The translations under genes and the position numbers were made by a program. 12,405 nucleotides of DNA from JAIMBK01 sp040755975 (GTDB taxonomy: Bacteria; Bacillota; Desulfotomaculia; Desulfotomaculales; Nap2-2B). Where the stretch lies: positions 1 through 12,405 of the forward strand of contig JBFLZY010000078.1 of NCBI GenBank assembly GCA_040755975.1, written 5' to 3'. The notes beneath the pieces were generated by a model. It had not been told where the DNA came from. It saw only the letters and a list, made by a program, of their open reading frames with translations, and ran no database searches. Positions 1-4,994 of this stretch are shown here, in pieces (positions within the stretch are counted from its first letter, which is position 1; every line of letters starts with the position of its first letter).

Positions 1-199
1 CGCCGAAGCCGGCTAAAGGACCGGTGGTCGGGTTCGGCCTGCCGATGAGGATGTAGTCACGCTGGGCGGAAGGCGCCTTGGAGGCGCCCGGCGCCGCGGG
101 GGTGCCGCTCTTTTGGCCGCAGCCGGCCAGCAGCAGGGCAGAGGCGAGGACGAAGATCAGGAGTGCTGCCCCGGTAATGATGAACCTGGGGGTTTTCAT
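1..199 (-). CDS. ABC transporter substrate-binding lipoprotein, N-terminal part (truncated by window)
   Basis: Only the first 66 codons are in the window. Translation gives a lipoprotein signal peptide: a charged start (MKTPRF), a hydrophobic core at about residues 7-25, and the lipobox LLAGC with the lipidated Cys at residue 27. An Ala/Pro/Gly-rich linker follows to about residue 46, then DYILIGRPNPTTGPLAGFG. That last stretch resembles the first strand of periplasmic binding proteins of the branched-chain amino acid type (Peripla_BP_6, where IGxxxPxTGPLAxxG is common). The mature protein would sit outside the membrane and deliver a ligand to an ABC permease, presumably encoded beyond the window. 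The ATG at 199 is preceded by AAAGGAGG at good spacing. It starts 24 bases after the upstream dehydrogenase gene, so it is probably the transporter arm of the same operon. The ligand cannot be told from this fragment; the family assignment is likely but rests on a short segment. Confidence 0.8.
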   Translation of the reverse strand, partial: MKTPRFIITGAALLIFVLASALLLAGCGQKSGTPAAPGASKAPSAQRDYILIGRPNPTTGPLAGFG

Positions 200-223
200 T
201 GGTTGACCCTCCTTTGCATTTTT

Positions 224-1168
224 TTACTTCCCCTTCAAATAACCCATGCTTTTCAACTGCGCAATAAACCTGCGGTCCCTTTCCAGCCGCAAAGCATTGA
301 CATCAACGTCCCTGTAGTCGTAGAAGCCCTGCCCGCTCTTGACGCCCAGCCTGCCTTCGGCCACCATGTTCCTGATCGTTTCCGGGGCGCGCCACTTCTC
401 GTCGTGAAGGGCGTCGGCCATAAAATCGTACGCGTAGACAAAGGTATCCACCCCGCCCAGGTCGACTATCTTTAACGGGCCAAAGTGGGCAAGGCGAAAA
501 CCGAAGCTTAAGCTTACCGCGGCGTCGATATCCTCGGCCGTGGCCACCCCCTCGGCCAGCATGCGAAAAGCCTCGGTAACCAGGGCGGCCTGCAGCCTCA
601 CCCCTAAAAAGCCGGGGCTTTCTTTGCAGGTAACGGGTTTTTTGCCGATGCTTTCCGCAAAACGGTAAAGCTCTTCGACCGTTTCCCTGGAGGTTGCCCG
701 GCCCGGAACCACTTCCACCAGGGGGATGAGGTGCGCCGGGTTGTAAAAGTGCAGCGAGCAGGCCCGGGCGGGGTTTTTCAACACCGCGGCGATCTGGGTC
801 ATGGGAAAGGTCGAAGAGTTGGAGGCCAGGATGGCGTCGGAGGCGACGCATTCCTCCACCTCGGCGAAAACGGAGTGCTTTACGGGGAGCTTTTCGGTAA
901 CCGCCTCGATCACGAGGTGGGCGCCGGCCACCGCCTCCTGCAGGTCGGGAAAGCAGGCAATCCTGCCCAGAGCAGCTTTCTTTTCGGCGTCAGAGATTAC
1001 TCCCTCGCTTACCAGCAGCCCGGCGGCGGCGCTTATTTCCTCCTTCGTCTTCTCTAAAAGGACGGCATTTTTCCGGGTGATGCTCACCTCGTAGCCGGCA
1101 AGGGCACAGGCCAGGCCGATGTTCCCGCCCATGATCCCGGCTCCGATAACGGCCACTTTTTTAATCAT
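224..1168 (-). CDS. 3-hydroxyacyl-CoA dehydrogenase family protein (3-hydroxybutyryl-CoA dehydrogenase-like)
   Basis: A 314-residue, two-domain protein of the 3-hydroxyacyl-CoA dehydrogenase family, which interconverts 3-hydroxy- and 3-keto-acyl-CoA with NAD(P). The N-terminal Rossmann domain has GAGIMG at residues 9-14. The catalytic Ser region is ASNSST (115-120), the catalytic His is in LHFYNP (His140) and its partner Glu is Glu152. The C-terminal helical domain holds FGPLKIVDLGG at about 229-239 and GQGFYDY at 279-285. Two things are odd. The conserved Asn of the PGFxxNR motif is Val190 (PGFLGVRL), and the usual acidic residue after strand 2 is replaced by Thr-Arg-Lys (31-33), hinting at NADP or an unusual role. 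ATG 1168 is chosen because AGGTGGG lies 6 bases upstream; a TTG at 1174 would abut that site. The gene lies 33 bases after the BKACE gene, so it may reduce a product of that enzyme. L-carnitine dehydrogenase-like activity is an alternative. Confidence 0.85.
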   Translation of the reverse strand: MIKKVAVIGAGIMGGNIGLACALAGYEVSITRKNAVLLEKTKEEISAAAGLLVSEGVISDAEKKAALGRIACFPDLQEAVAGAHLVIEAVTEKLPVKHSVFAEVEECVASDAILASNSSTFPMTQIAAVLKNPARACSLHFYNPAHLIPLVEVVPGRATSRETVEELYRFAESIGKKPVTCKESPGFLGVRLQAALVTEAFRMLAEGVATAEDIDAAVSLSFGFRLAHFGPLKIVDLGGVDTFVYAYDFMADALHDEKWRAPETIRNMVAEGRLGVKSGQGFYDYRDVDVNALRLERDRRFIAQLKSMGYLKGK

Positions 1169-1201
1169 TGGCAACCCACCTTCTCACTATGTAGTTCTTT
1201 A

Positions 1202-2125
1202 TTAGTAGTTCACTTTGGTGAGCCCTTTTAGGCCCAGGATCTGCCTTACCTCGTCGGGGGTGGCGGGTTCTCTCCCGAGCTCTTTCGCGATGCGGACGAT
1301 CTTGGCCACCTGCTCGGCGTTGCTTTTGGCGAGCACCCCTTTTTCCAGGTAGAGGTTGTCTTCCAGGCCCACGCGGACGTTGCCACCCATCAAAAGGGCG
1401 GCGGTGCAGATGTTGATCTGGTGGCGGCCGGCCGCGCAGACCGACCAGGTAAAGTCGCCGATTGCTTTTTGGGCGGTGTTAAAGAAGAACAGGAGGTTTT
1501 CTACGGTGGCCGGGGCGCCTCCCAGGATGCCGAGGACGAACTGGAGGTAGACGGGTCTTTTTATGTGCCCCTTTTCGAGCATGAAGGACAGGTTGTTGAT
1601 CATGCCCAGGTCGTAGATCTCCAGCTCGGGTTTGGTTTCGTTTTCAGCAAAGATTGCGCAGAATTCGCGCATGGTTTTGAAAGTGTTGGGGAAGATCAGG
1701 TCTTCGGTTGCGGTCAGGTATTCTTTTTCCCAGGGGTATTGAAAGTCCCGGTATCTGTCTAAAACCTGGAAGAGGGCGAAGTTCATGGAGCCGAAGTTAA
1801 AGGAGGCCAGTTCGGGCTTGAGAGCGGGGACGACGGCCACGCGCTTGTCGGTGGGCATCCCCAGGCCGCCGCCGGTGGTCAGGCATAAGACAATGTTGCA
1901 GCGGCTTTTTACTTCCGCGGCCACTTCCCGGAAGAGCTCCAGGTCCGGGGAGGGCCTGCCGTTTTCCGGATTGCGCACGTGGATGTGGGCCACGGCCGCT
2001 CCTTCTTCGTAGGCCCGCACCGCTTCGTCGGCAATCTGCCTCGGGGTGACGGGCAGGTACGGGCTCATCGAAGGGGTGTGGATGGCCCCGGTGATGGCGG
2101 CGGTGACGATAACTTTGTTGGTCAT
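1202..2125 (-). CDS. Beta-keto acid cleavage enzyme (BKACE, DUF849 / Kce family)
   Basis: A 307-residue TIM-barrel protein of the BKACE family. Members condense a beta-keto acid with acetyl-CoA, releasing acetoacetate and a new acyl-CoA; the type enzyme is Kce of lysine fermentation (3-keto-5-aminohexanoate cleavage). Family marks are TAAITGA (8-14), the zinc-binding pair HIHVR (His47, His49), TTGGG (83-87), LQFVLG (194-199) and RVGLEDN (251-257) with the catalytic Arg251, zinc-ligand Glu255 and Asp256. From memory of Kce, its Glu14, which contacts the substrate amino group, is Ile15 here, and Ser82 is Thr83. This argues for a substrate without that amino group, so the lysine pathway is unlikely. 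An insert around residues 128-150 (aromatic and acidic) is typical of the longer BKACE subgroup. The start ATG follows GGAGG by 7 bases. It sits between an SDR and an acyl-CoA dehydrogenase-like gene, consistent with making and then processing a beta-keto acid. Confidence 0.92.
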   Translation of the reverse strand: MTNKVIVTAAITGAIHTPSMSPYLPVTPRQIADEAVRAYEEGAAVAHIHVRNPENGRPSPDLELFREVAAEVKSRCNIVLCLTTGGGLGMPTDKRVAVVPALKPELASFNFGSMNFALFQVLDRYRDFQYPWEKEYLTATEDLIFPNTFKTMREFCAIFAENETKPELEIYDLGMINNLSFMLEKGHIKRPVYLQFVLGILGGAPATVENLLFFFNTAQKAIGDFTWSVCAAGRHQINICTAALLMGGNVRVGLEDNLYLEKGVLAKSNAEQVAKIVRIAKELGREPATPDEVRQILGLKGLTKVNY

Positions 2126-2247
2126 GGGAGTTCCTCCTGACTAATGCCTTTTCTTTTTAAAACAAGAAAATAGCTCAACTAAAAGTTATTTTTATTGGTT
2201 ATGTCTTGCAGACATGGCGGGTGACCTGGCTAACGGATAAAAAGGAG

Positions 2248-3039
2248 TTAACCGGCGGTGCTGCCCCCGTCAACGTAAAGAATATGCCCTGTTACCATCT
2301 CGGAGGCATCTGAGGCAAGGAACACCGCGGCCCCGACAAAATCCTCCGGCTCGGCGGCCCTCCCCCAGGGGATCCTGGACATAAAAATGTTGTACAATTC
2401 TTTGTTGTTTAAAACTTCTTCGGTTAAGGGCGTCCAGAATATGCACGGGGCAATCGAGTTGACATTTATCCGGTACCTTGCCCATTCCGTGGCCAGTTGC
2501 CTGGTCAGCAGATGAACCGCTCCCTTGCTGGTACCGTAAGCGGAATATCCCCCCGGATGGCCCAAAAGCCCGCGGATGGAGGAGACAGTGATGATCTTTC
2601 CGCCCCCCTGCCTGATCATTACCCTGCCTACGGCCTGGCAGCACAGAAAAGTGCCCTTCACGTTGACATCCATAACCTTTTGCCACTCGTCGATCGGCAT
2701 CTCTTCGGCGGGGTAGCGGAGTGCAATCCCTGCGGCGGTCACGAGGATATCAATCTTGCCGAATTCTTCCAGCGTTTTCTTTACCATCCCGTCAACGCTC
2801 GCCGGGTCGGTCACGTCGCAAGAAATCGCCACGGCCTTCCTTCCCAGCTTCCTGACTTCCGCGGCGGTCTCTTCCAAACTCGAAAGGGTGCGCGCGGTCA
2901 CCACCACGTCGGCACCGTAAGCCGCCAGCCCTACGGCAACGGCCCGGCCAAATCCACCGGCCCCGCCGGTAATAACGGCGACTTTTCCCGTCAGGTCGAA
3001 CAGCTTCTTGATTTCTTCAATTCCTTTTTTAACCCTCAC
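2248..3039 (-). CDS. SDR-family NAD(P)-dependent oxidoreductase
   Basis: A classical short-chain dehydrogenase/reductase of 263 residues from the chosen start. It carries the cofactor motif TGGAGGFG (24-31), TAAG in place of NNAG (about 101-104), Asn126 in VNVKG, Ser154, and the catalytic pair in YGTSK (Tyr168, Lys172). The C-terminal VTGHILYVDGG is also typical. An Arg after the second strand (TAR, Arg50) is more usual in NADP-dependent members. Members closest in style are gluconate 5-dehydrogenase and 3-oxoacyl-ACP reductase-like enzymes; the substrate cannot be named. The start is ambiguous: GTG 3039 has GAGGTGA five bases upstream, whereas GTG 3048 lies inside that ribosome binding site, 2 bases after the cupin stop. 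The position just upstream of the BKACE gene suggests it oxidises a 3-hydroxy acid to the beta-keto acid that BKACE cleaves (inference). A 122-base AT-rich gap separates it from the BKACE gene. Confidence 0.9.
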   Translation of the reverse strand: MRVKKGIEEIKKLFDLTGKVAVITGGAGGFGRAVAVGLAAYGADVVVTARTLSSLEETAAEVRKLGRKAVAISCDVTDPASVDGMVKKTLEEFGKIDILVTAAGIALRYPAEEMPIDEWQKVMDVNVKGTFLCCQAVGRVMIRQGGGKIITVSSIRGLLGHPGGYSAYGTSKGAVHLLTRQLATEWARYRINVNSIAPCIFWTPLTEEVLNNKELYNIFMSRIPWGRAAEPEDFVGAAVFLASDASEMVTGHILYVDGGSTAG

Positions 3040-3050
3040 TTTGCTCACCT

Positions 3051-3389
3051 CTAATCAGGATAGCTGATCACAACCAGCATACTTGCCGGTTTGTTGGTCT
3101 TGTTAATGATCTCCCTGCCTTCGTTGGGGCCTATATAAATAGAATCCCAGGGCCCGAGGGTGATCTCTTCGTCCGGCGTTTTAACGGTAACCTCTCCTTC
3201 CAGGACGAAATAGATTTTTTCCAGCGGCGATTTGTCGTATTCCGCCCCTCCTCCGGGCAGAAAATGGGAAAGGCCCATCCAAAACCTTTTGGCGCCCGTT
3301 TCTTCCCTTCCGTGCAGCCGCAGAGCAACCATTCCGAAGTGCCCGGGGGCGTCGTACGGTTTTACGTCTTTTAATCGTACTTTCTTCAA
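3051..3389 (-). CDS. Cupin-domain protein without the canonical metal-binding histidines
   Basis: A small single-domain cupin of 112 residues from a TTG start at 3389. The core of motif 1 is clear (PGGG at 45-48 and Glu57-Lys-Ile-Tyr-Phe-Val-Leu-Glu-Gly), as is motif 2 (LGPWDSIYIGPNEG, 78-91). The HxH of motif 1 is replaced by Tyr51 and Lys53, and the motif 2 His by Arg92; Glu57 and Asn96 remain. It is therefore probably not a standard metal dioxygenase or isomerase and may bind a ligand or act as an accessory or regulatory protein. A longer frame starts at 3473, but those 28 extra residues are encoded by a perfect inverted repeat and are low-complexity, so I prefer the TTG, which has AGGGAG about 5 bases upstream. 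The gene ends 2 bases before the upstream of the two possible SDR starts, implying coupled translation. Function unknown. Confidence 0.75.
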   Translation of the reverse strand: MKKVRLKDVKPYDAPGHFGMVALRLHGREETGAKRFWMGLSHFLPGGGAEYDKSPLEKIYFVLEGEVTVKTPDEEITLGPWDSIYIGPNEGREIINKTNKPASMLVVISYPD

Positions 3390-3423
3390 ACCGACTCCCT
3401 GCCTTTCTTCTTTCCAGCGGCCG

Positions 3424-3461
3424 GGGCGGATTTGCCCGCCCGTCAGGGGGCAAATCCGCCC
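3424..3461. repeat. Perfect 14-bp inverted repeat with 10-base loop
   Basis: Arms at 3424-3437 (gggcggatttgccc) and 3448-3461 (gggcaaatccgccc) are exact reverse complements, separated by gcccgtcagg. The hairpin would be very stable in RNA of either strand. No run of T follows it on the minus strand, the direction of transcription, and only four T follow on the plus strand, so it is not a textbook terminator. It lies between the cyclase remnant and the cupin start. It could be an intercistronic mRNA structure, a dispersed palindromic repeat or a scar of rearrangement. I see no second copy in the window. Confidence 0.8.
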
Positions 3462-3478
3462 GCCCTTTTGCATCCCGA

Positions 3479-3641
3479 TTACTCATCAACTATTGCTACC
3501 AGCCTGGCGACCGATCCGTCACCCTTGACCCGGCGGATGGGGAACCCGCAGATGCTAAACTGCTTGCCGACGACCTTGTCGATGTCCTGTTTCCCGCTTG
3601 TATTCTTCAACCAACCAGGACAGGATGGGCCCGGTTCCGGT
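3479..3641 (-). pseudogene. 3' remnant of a second cyclase-family gene (internal deletion plus frameshift)
   Basis: Between the intact cyclase and the cupin lies DNA that matches the intact cyclase protein in two different frames. One segment (3582-3641) reads TGTGPILSWLVEEYKRETG, resembling GPGPLRPDIMREYKELTG of the intact protein (residues 168-185). The next (about 3479-3592) reads DIDKVVGKQFSICGFPIRR followed by VKGDGSVARLVAIVDE and a TAA at 3479-3481, resembling residues 216-250. The stretch between them, about 28-30 residues (DFPEWEPCHNLLL and beyond), is missing and the frame changes at the junction near 3585-3592. The remnant begins directly at the stop codon of the intact gene. It is therefore a decayed paralogue, not a functional gene. 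Its base composition looks like the surrounding GC-rich genes rather than the intact cyclase. Confidence 0.85.
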
Positions 3642-3642
3642 A

Positions 3643-4443
3643 CTACGTAGTCCCGTATTTATAAACCCTTGGAGGAACGTTATTAATTTCGTCCTCGTCA
3701 ATGAAGGCAACCAGCCTTACAATTGACCCGTCACCCATATACCACCGAAGAGGGAATCCAGCTATTGTAACCCGCTTACCAACAACCATTTCAATGTCTC
3801 CGCCAACGTTTTCCCATCCCACGATGCCGTTGCCAAGCAGCAGGTTGTGGCAAGGTTCCCATTCGGGAAAATCATCCTTAACATCTCTTCCAGTCAATTC
3901 CTTATACTCTCTCATAATGTCAGGGCGAAGGGGTCCAGGCCCATGAGGACCGATGGCCGTATGAAGAGGGTGGTCCAATGCCTGCTGGTCAACGCCTACA
4001 GCTTTAACTCCCTTTTCAACCAACCATTCACCGGCTTCTCTGCCAAGTCCCGGTGAATAGCAGAAATACATCTGGCTGTCCCCCCAGTAACGATGCCAGC
4101 CAGTATGAATGATCACGATGTCCCCTTTTTGGATTTTAGGAGTAGCGTTTTCCAGGTCTTTTGCGGTGATCAGTTCCCATTTTTTCTTGGGAATATCGAC
4201 AACCACGCCGGTCCCATAATACTTCTCTAAAGGGATTTCGTGCGTGTACTCTGTTCCTTCTATAACGTGGGCGGGAGAATCAGCATGTGTGGTGCAGTGC
4301 ATGACTGTAGTAATTTTTTGAGATAACACGCCTGATTTCGCCATATAGTGCATCCGCTCAATCTTTACATCTTCAAAATATGGCCACAGAGGACACTTAT
4401 CACCAAAAGGATGACTTAAATCAACCAATTTAATTTTTCCCAT
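3643..4443 (-). CDS. Cyclase-family metal-dependent hydrolase (kynurenine formamidase-like, PF04199)
   Basis: A 266-residue member of the cyclase family, whose characterised relatives are metal-dependent hydrolases such as kynurenine formamidase and isatin hydrolase. The signature HxGTHxDxPxH appears as HCTTHADSPAH (49-59), keeping the metal ligands His49, His53 and Asp55 and the catalytic His59, with Thr in place of the usual Gly. Other family marks are VDLSHPFG (7-14), GDIVIIHTGWH (107-117) and VGVDQQALDHP (149-159). ATG 4443 is preceded by AAGGGAGG at 9 bases; a TTG at 4452 would directly abut the Shine-Dalgarno. Composition is visibly more AT-rich than its neighbours (two 60-base lines count 38% and 48% GC), and a decayed paralogue lies immediately downstream, suggesting recent acquisition or replacement. 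It is the first gene after a good promoter and probably heads the operon with cupin, SDR and BKACE. The substrate is unknown; ring or amide hydrolysis is inferred from the family. Confidence 0.9.
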   Translation of the reverse strand: MGKIKLVDLSHPFGDKCPLWPYFEDVKIERMHYMAKSGVLSQKITTVMHCTTHADSPAHVIEGTEYTHEIPLEKYYGTGVVVDIPKKKWELITAKDLENATPKIQKGDIVIIHTGWHRYWGDSQMYFCYSPGLGREAGEWLVEKGVKAVGVDQQALDHPLHTAIGPHGPGPLRPDIMREYKELTGRDVKDDFPEWEPCHNLLLGNGIVGWENVGGDIEMVVGKRVTIAGFPLRWYMGDGSIVRLVAFIDEDEINNVPPRVYKYGTT

Positions 4444-4518
4444 CAGAATCAACCTCCCTTTTGAATTTATTTTTTAAATTGGATTACTTGCGCGCCTCCC
4501 GGCAGGCCCCCCTTCTTA

Positions 4519-4544
4519 TTCACATAATGAATTAAATGTTCACA
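4519..4544. promoter_or_regulatory. Candidate operator: direct repeats at the transcription start
   Basis: The hexamer ttcaca occurs at 4519-4524 and again at 4539-4544, exactly 20 bp apart (two helical turns), with an AT-rich spacer. The pair covers roughly +1 to +25 relative to the start site predicted from the adjacent promoter. That is a typical place for a repressor to block initiation of the cyclase operon. The regulator is not in the window. This is suggestive only. Confidence 0.4.
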
Positions 4545-4549
4545 ATGTA

Positions 4550-4578
4550 ATGATAAGATAAAATATGGCTCGTGTCAA
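4550..4578 (-). promoter_or_regulatory. Sigma-A-type promoter for the cyclase operon
   Basis: Read on the minus strand, a perfect -35 box TTGACA (4578-4573) is followed by a 17-base spacer and a -10 box TATCAT (4555-4550; 5 of 6 matches to consensus). Transcription would start near 4543, giving a leader of about 100 bases before the cyclase ATG. The surrounding 222-base gap is AT-rich, unlike the genes on either side. It is the best promoter I can see in the window and would drive the genes from cyclase to the transporter lipoprotein. Confidence 0.8.
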
Positions 4579-4665
4579 TATCTATTTCGTCCCGGGAGGA
4601 CCGGTGAGAGATTCGAAATTGACGGGGGAAAATCCTTATGCACCGTTCATTAACGGAAATTCTTT

Positions 4666-4980
4666 TTACGCGCTCAGGTAATCCTTGAGGGTTTTACCCT
4701 TTTCCGGAGGCCCGGCTTTGTCTGAAGCCCGCCGGGCCATTGCAACCACAGTGCCTGCGCCAACAGATGCGGCCAGCTGGATCGTTTCGGCCAACTCCTC
4801 TTCCGTAATTCCCGCCCTCCTGGCAACTGCCAGGTGGTGCTCCAGTCAGGGCTCGCAGTGCAGGGCGACAACAACGGCAATGTGCAGCAACTCCTTGGTC
4901 TTCCAATCGAGGGCTCCTTCAGCGTGGGCCGATTTGAAAAAATCGTTATACCTTTCTCTCGTTGCCTCGGCTAAGGACAC
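4666..4980 (-). CDS. AhpD/carboxymuconolactone decarboxylase-like selenoprotein (CxxU), TGA read as selenocysteine
   Basis: Read through one in-frame TGA (4848-4846), the frame gives a 104-residue protein from GTG 4980 to TAA 4666. Residue 45 is the TGA. The context is H41-C42-E43-P44-TGA-L46-E47-H48-H49, matching the AhpD redox motif CxxCxxxH with the second Cys replaced. Homology to the family continues on both sides: WKTKELLHIAVVVALHC before, and AGITEEELAETIQLAASVG after. AhpD-type proteins are small thiol oxidoreductases or peroxidase partners; a selenol would sharpen that activity. A hairpin right after the TGA fits a bacterial SECIS element. The GTG start has AAGGGGGG upstream and lies 14 bases after the alcohol dehydrogenase stop, so the gene closes that operon. 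The alternative is a nonsense mutation, but the exact position, the preserved frame and the hairpin make selenocysteine more likely. Ordinary gene calling would split or miss this gene. Confidence 0.85.
4816..4848 (-). promoter_or_regulatory. Candidate bacterial SECIS element directly after the in-frame TGA
   Basis: On the minus strand the TGA (4848-4846) is followed by 17 bases and then a 4-base loop AGTT (4828-4825) closed by a perfect 6-bp stem, CCTGGC (4834-4829) with GCCAGG (4824-4819). Below it lie an A-A mismatch and two more C-G pairs (4837-4836 with 4817-4816). A G in the first two loop positions and a distance of roughly 16-37 bases from TGA to loop are the features I know for bacterial SECIS hairpins, and both are met. 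SelB would bind this structure to deliver Sec-tRNA. Confidence 0.75.
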
Positions 4981-4994
4981 AATTTCACCCCCCT

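Noticed and set aside
2201..2215. 6-bp hairpin (atgtct / agacat) between the SDR and BKACE genes
   Set aside because: Too short and followed on the transcribed strand by an A-rich, not T-rich, stretch; not a credible terminator.
3390..3473. N-terminal extension of the cupin from an ATG at 3473
   Set aside because: The added 28 residues are encoded by the inverted repeat and have no cupin character; a TTG at 3389 with a nearby ribosome binding site fits the domain start.
4643..4656. 5-bp hairpin (ccgtt / aacgg) after the selenoprotein gene as a terminator
   Set aside because: Stem is weak and no T run follows directly; termination before the cyclase promoter may occur but this does not demonstrate it.
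4674..4906. Two overlapping short frames (68 and 70 codons) on the minus strand
   Set aside because: They are out-of-frame shadows of the selenoprotein gene; their translations lack any family signature, whereas the read-through frame matches AhpD/CMD on both sides of the TGA.
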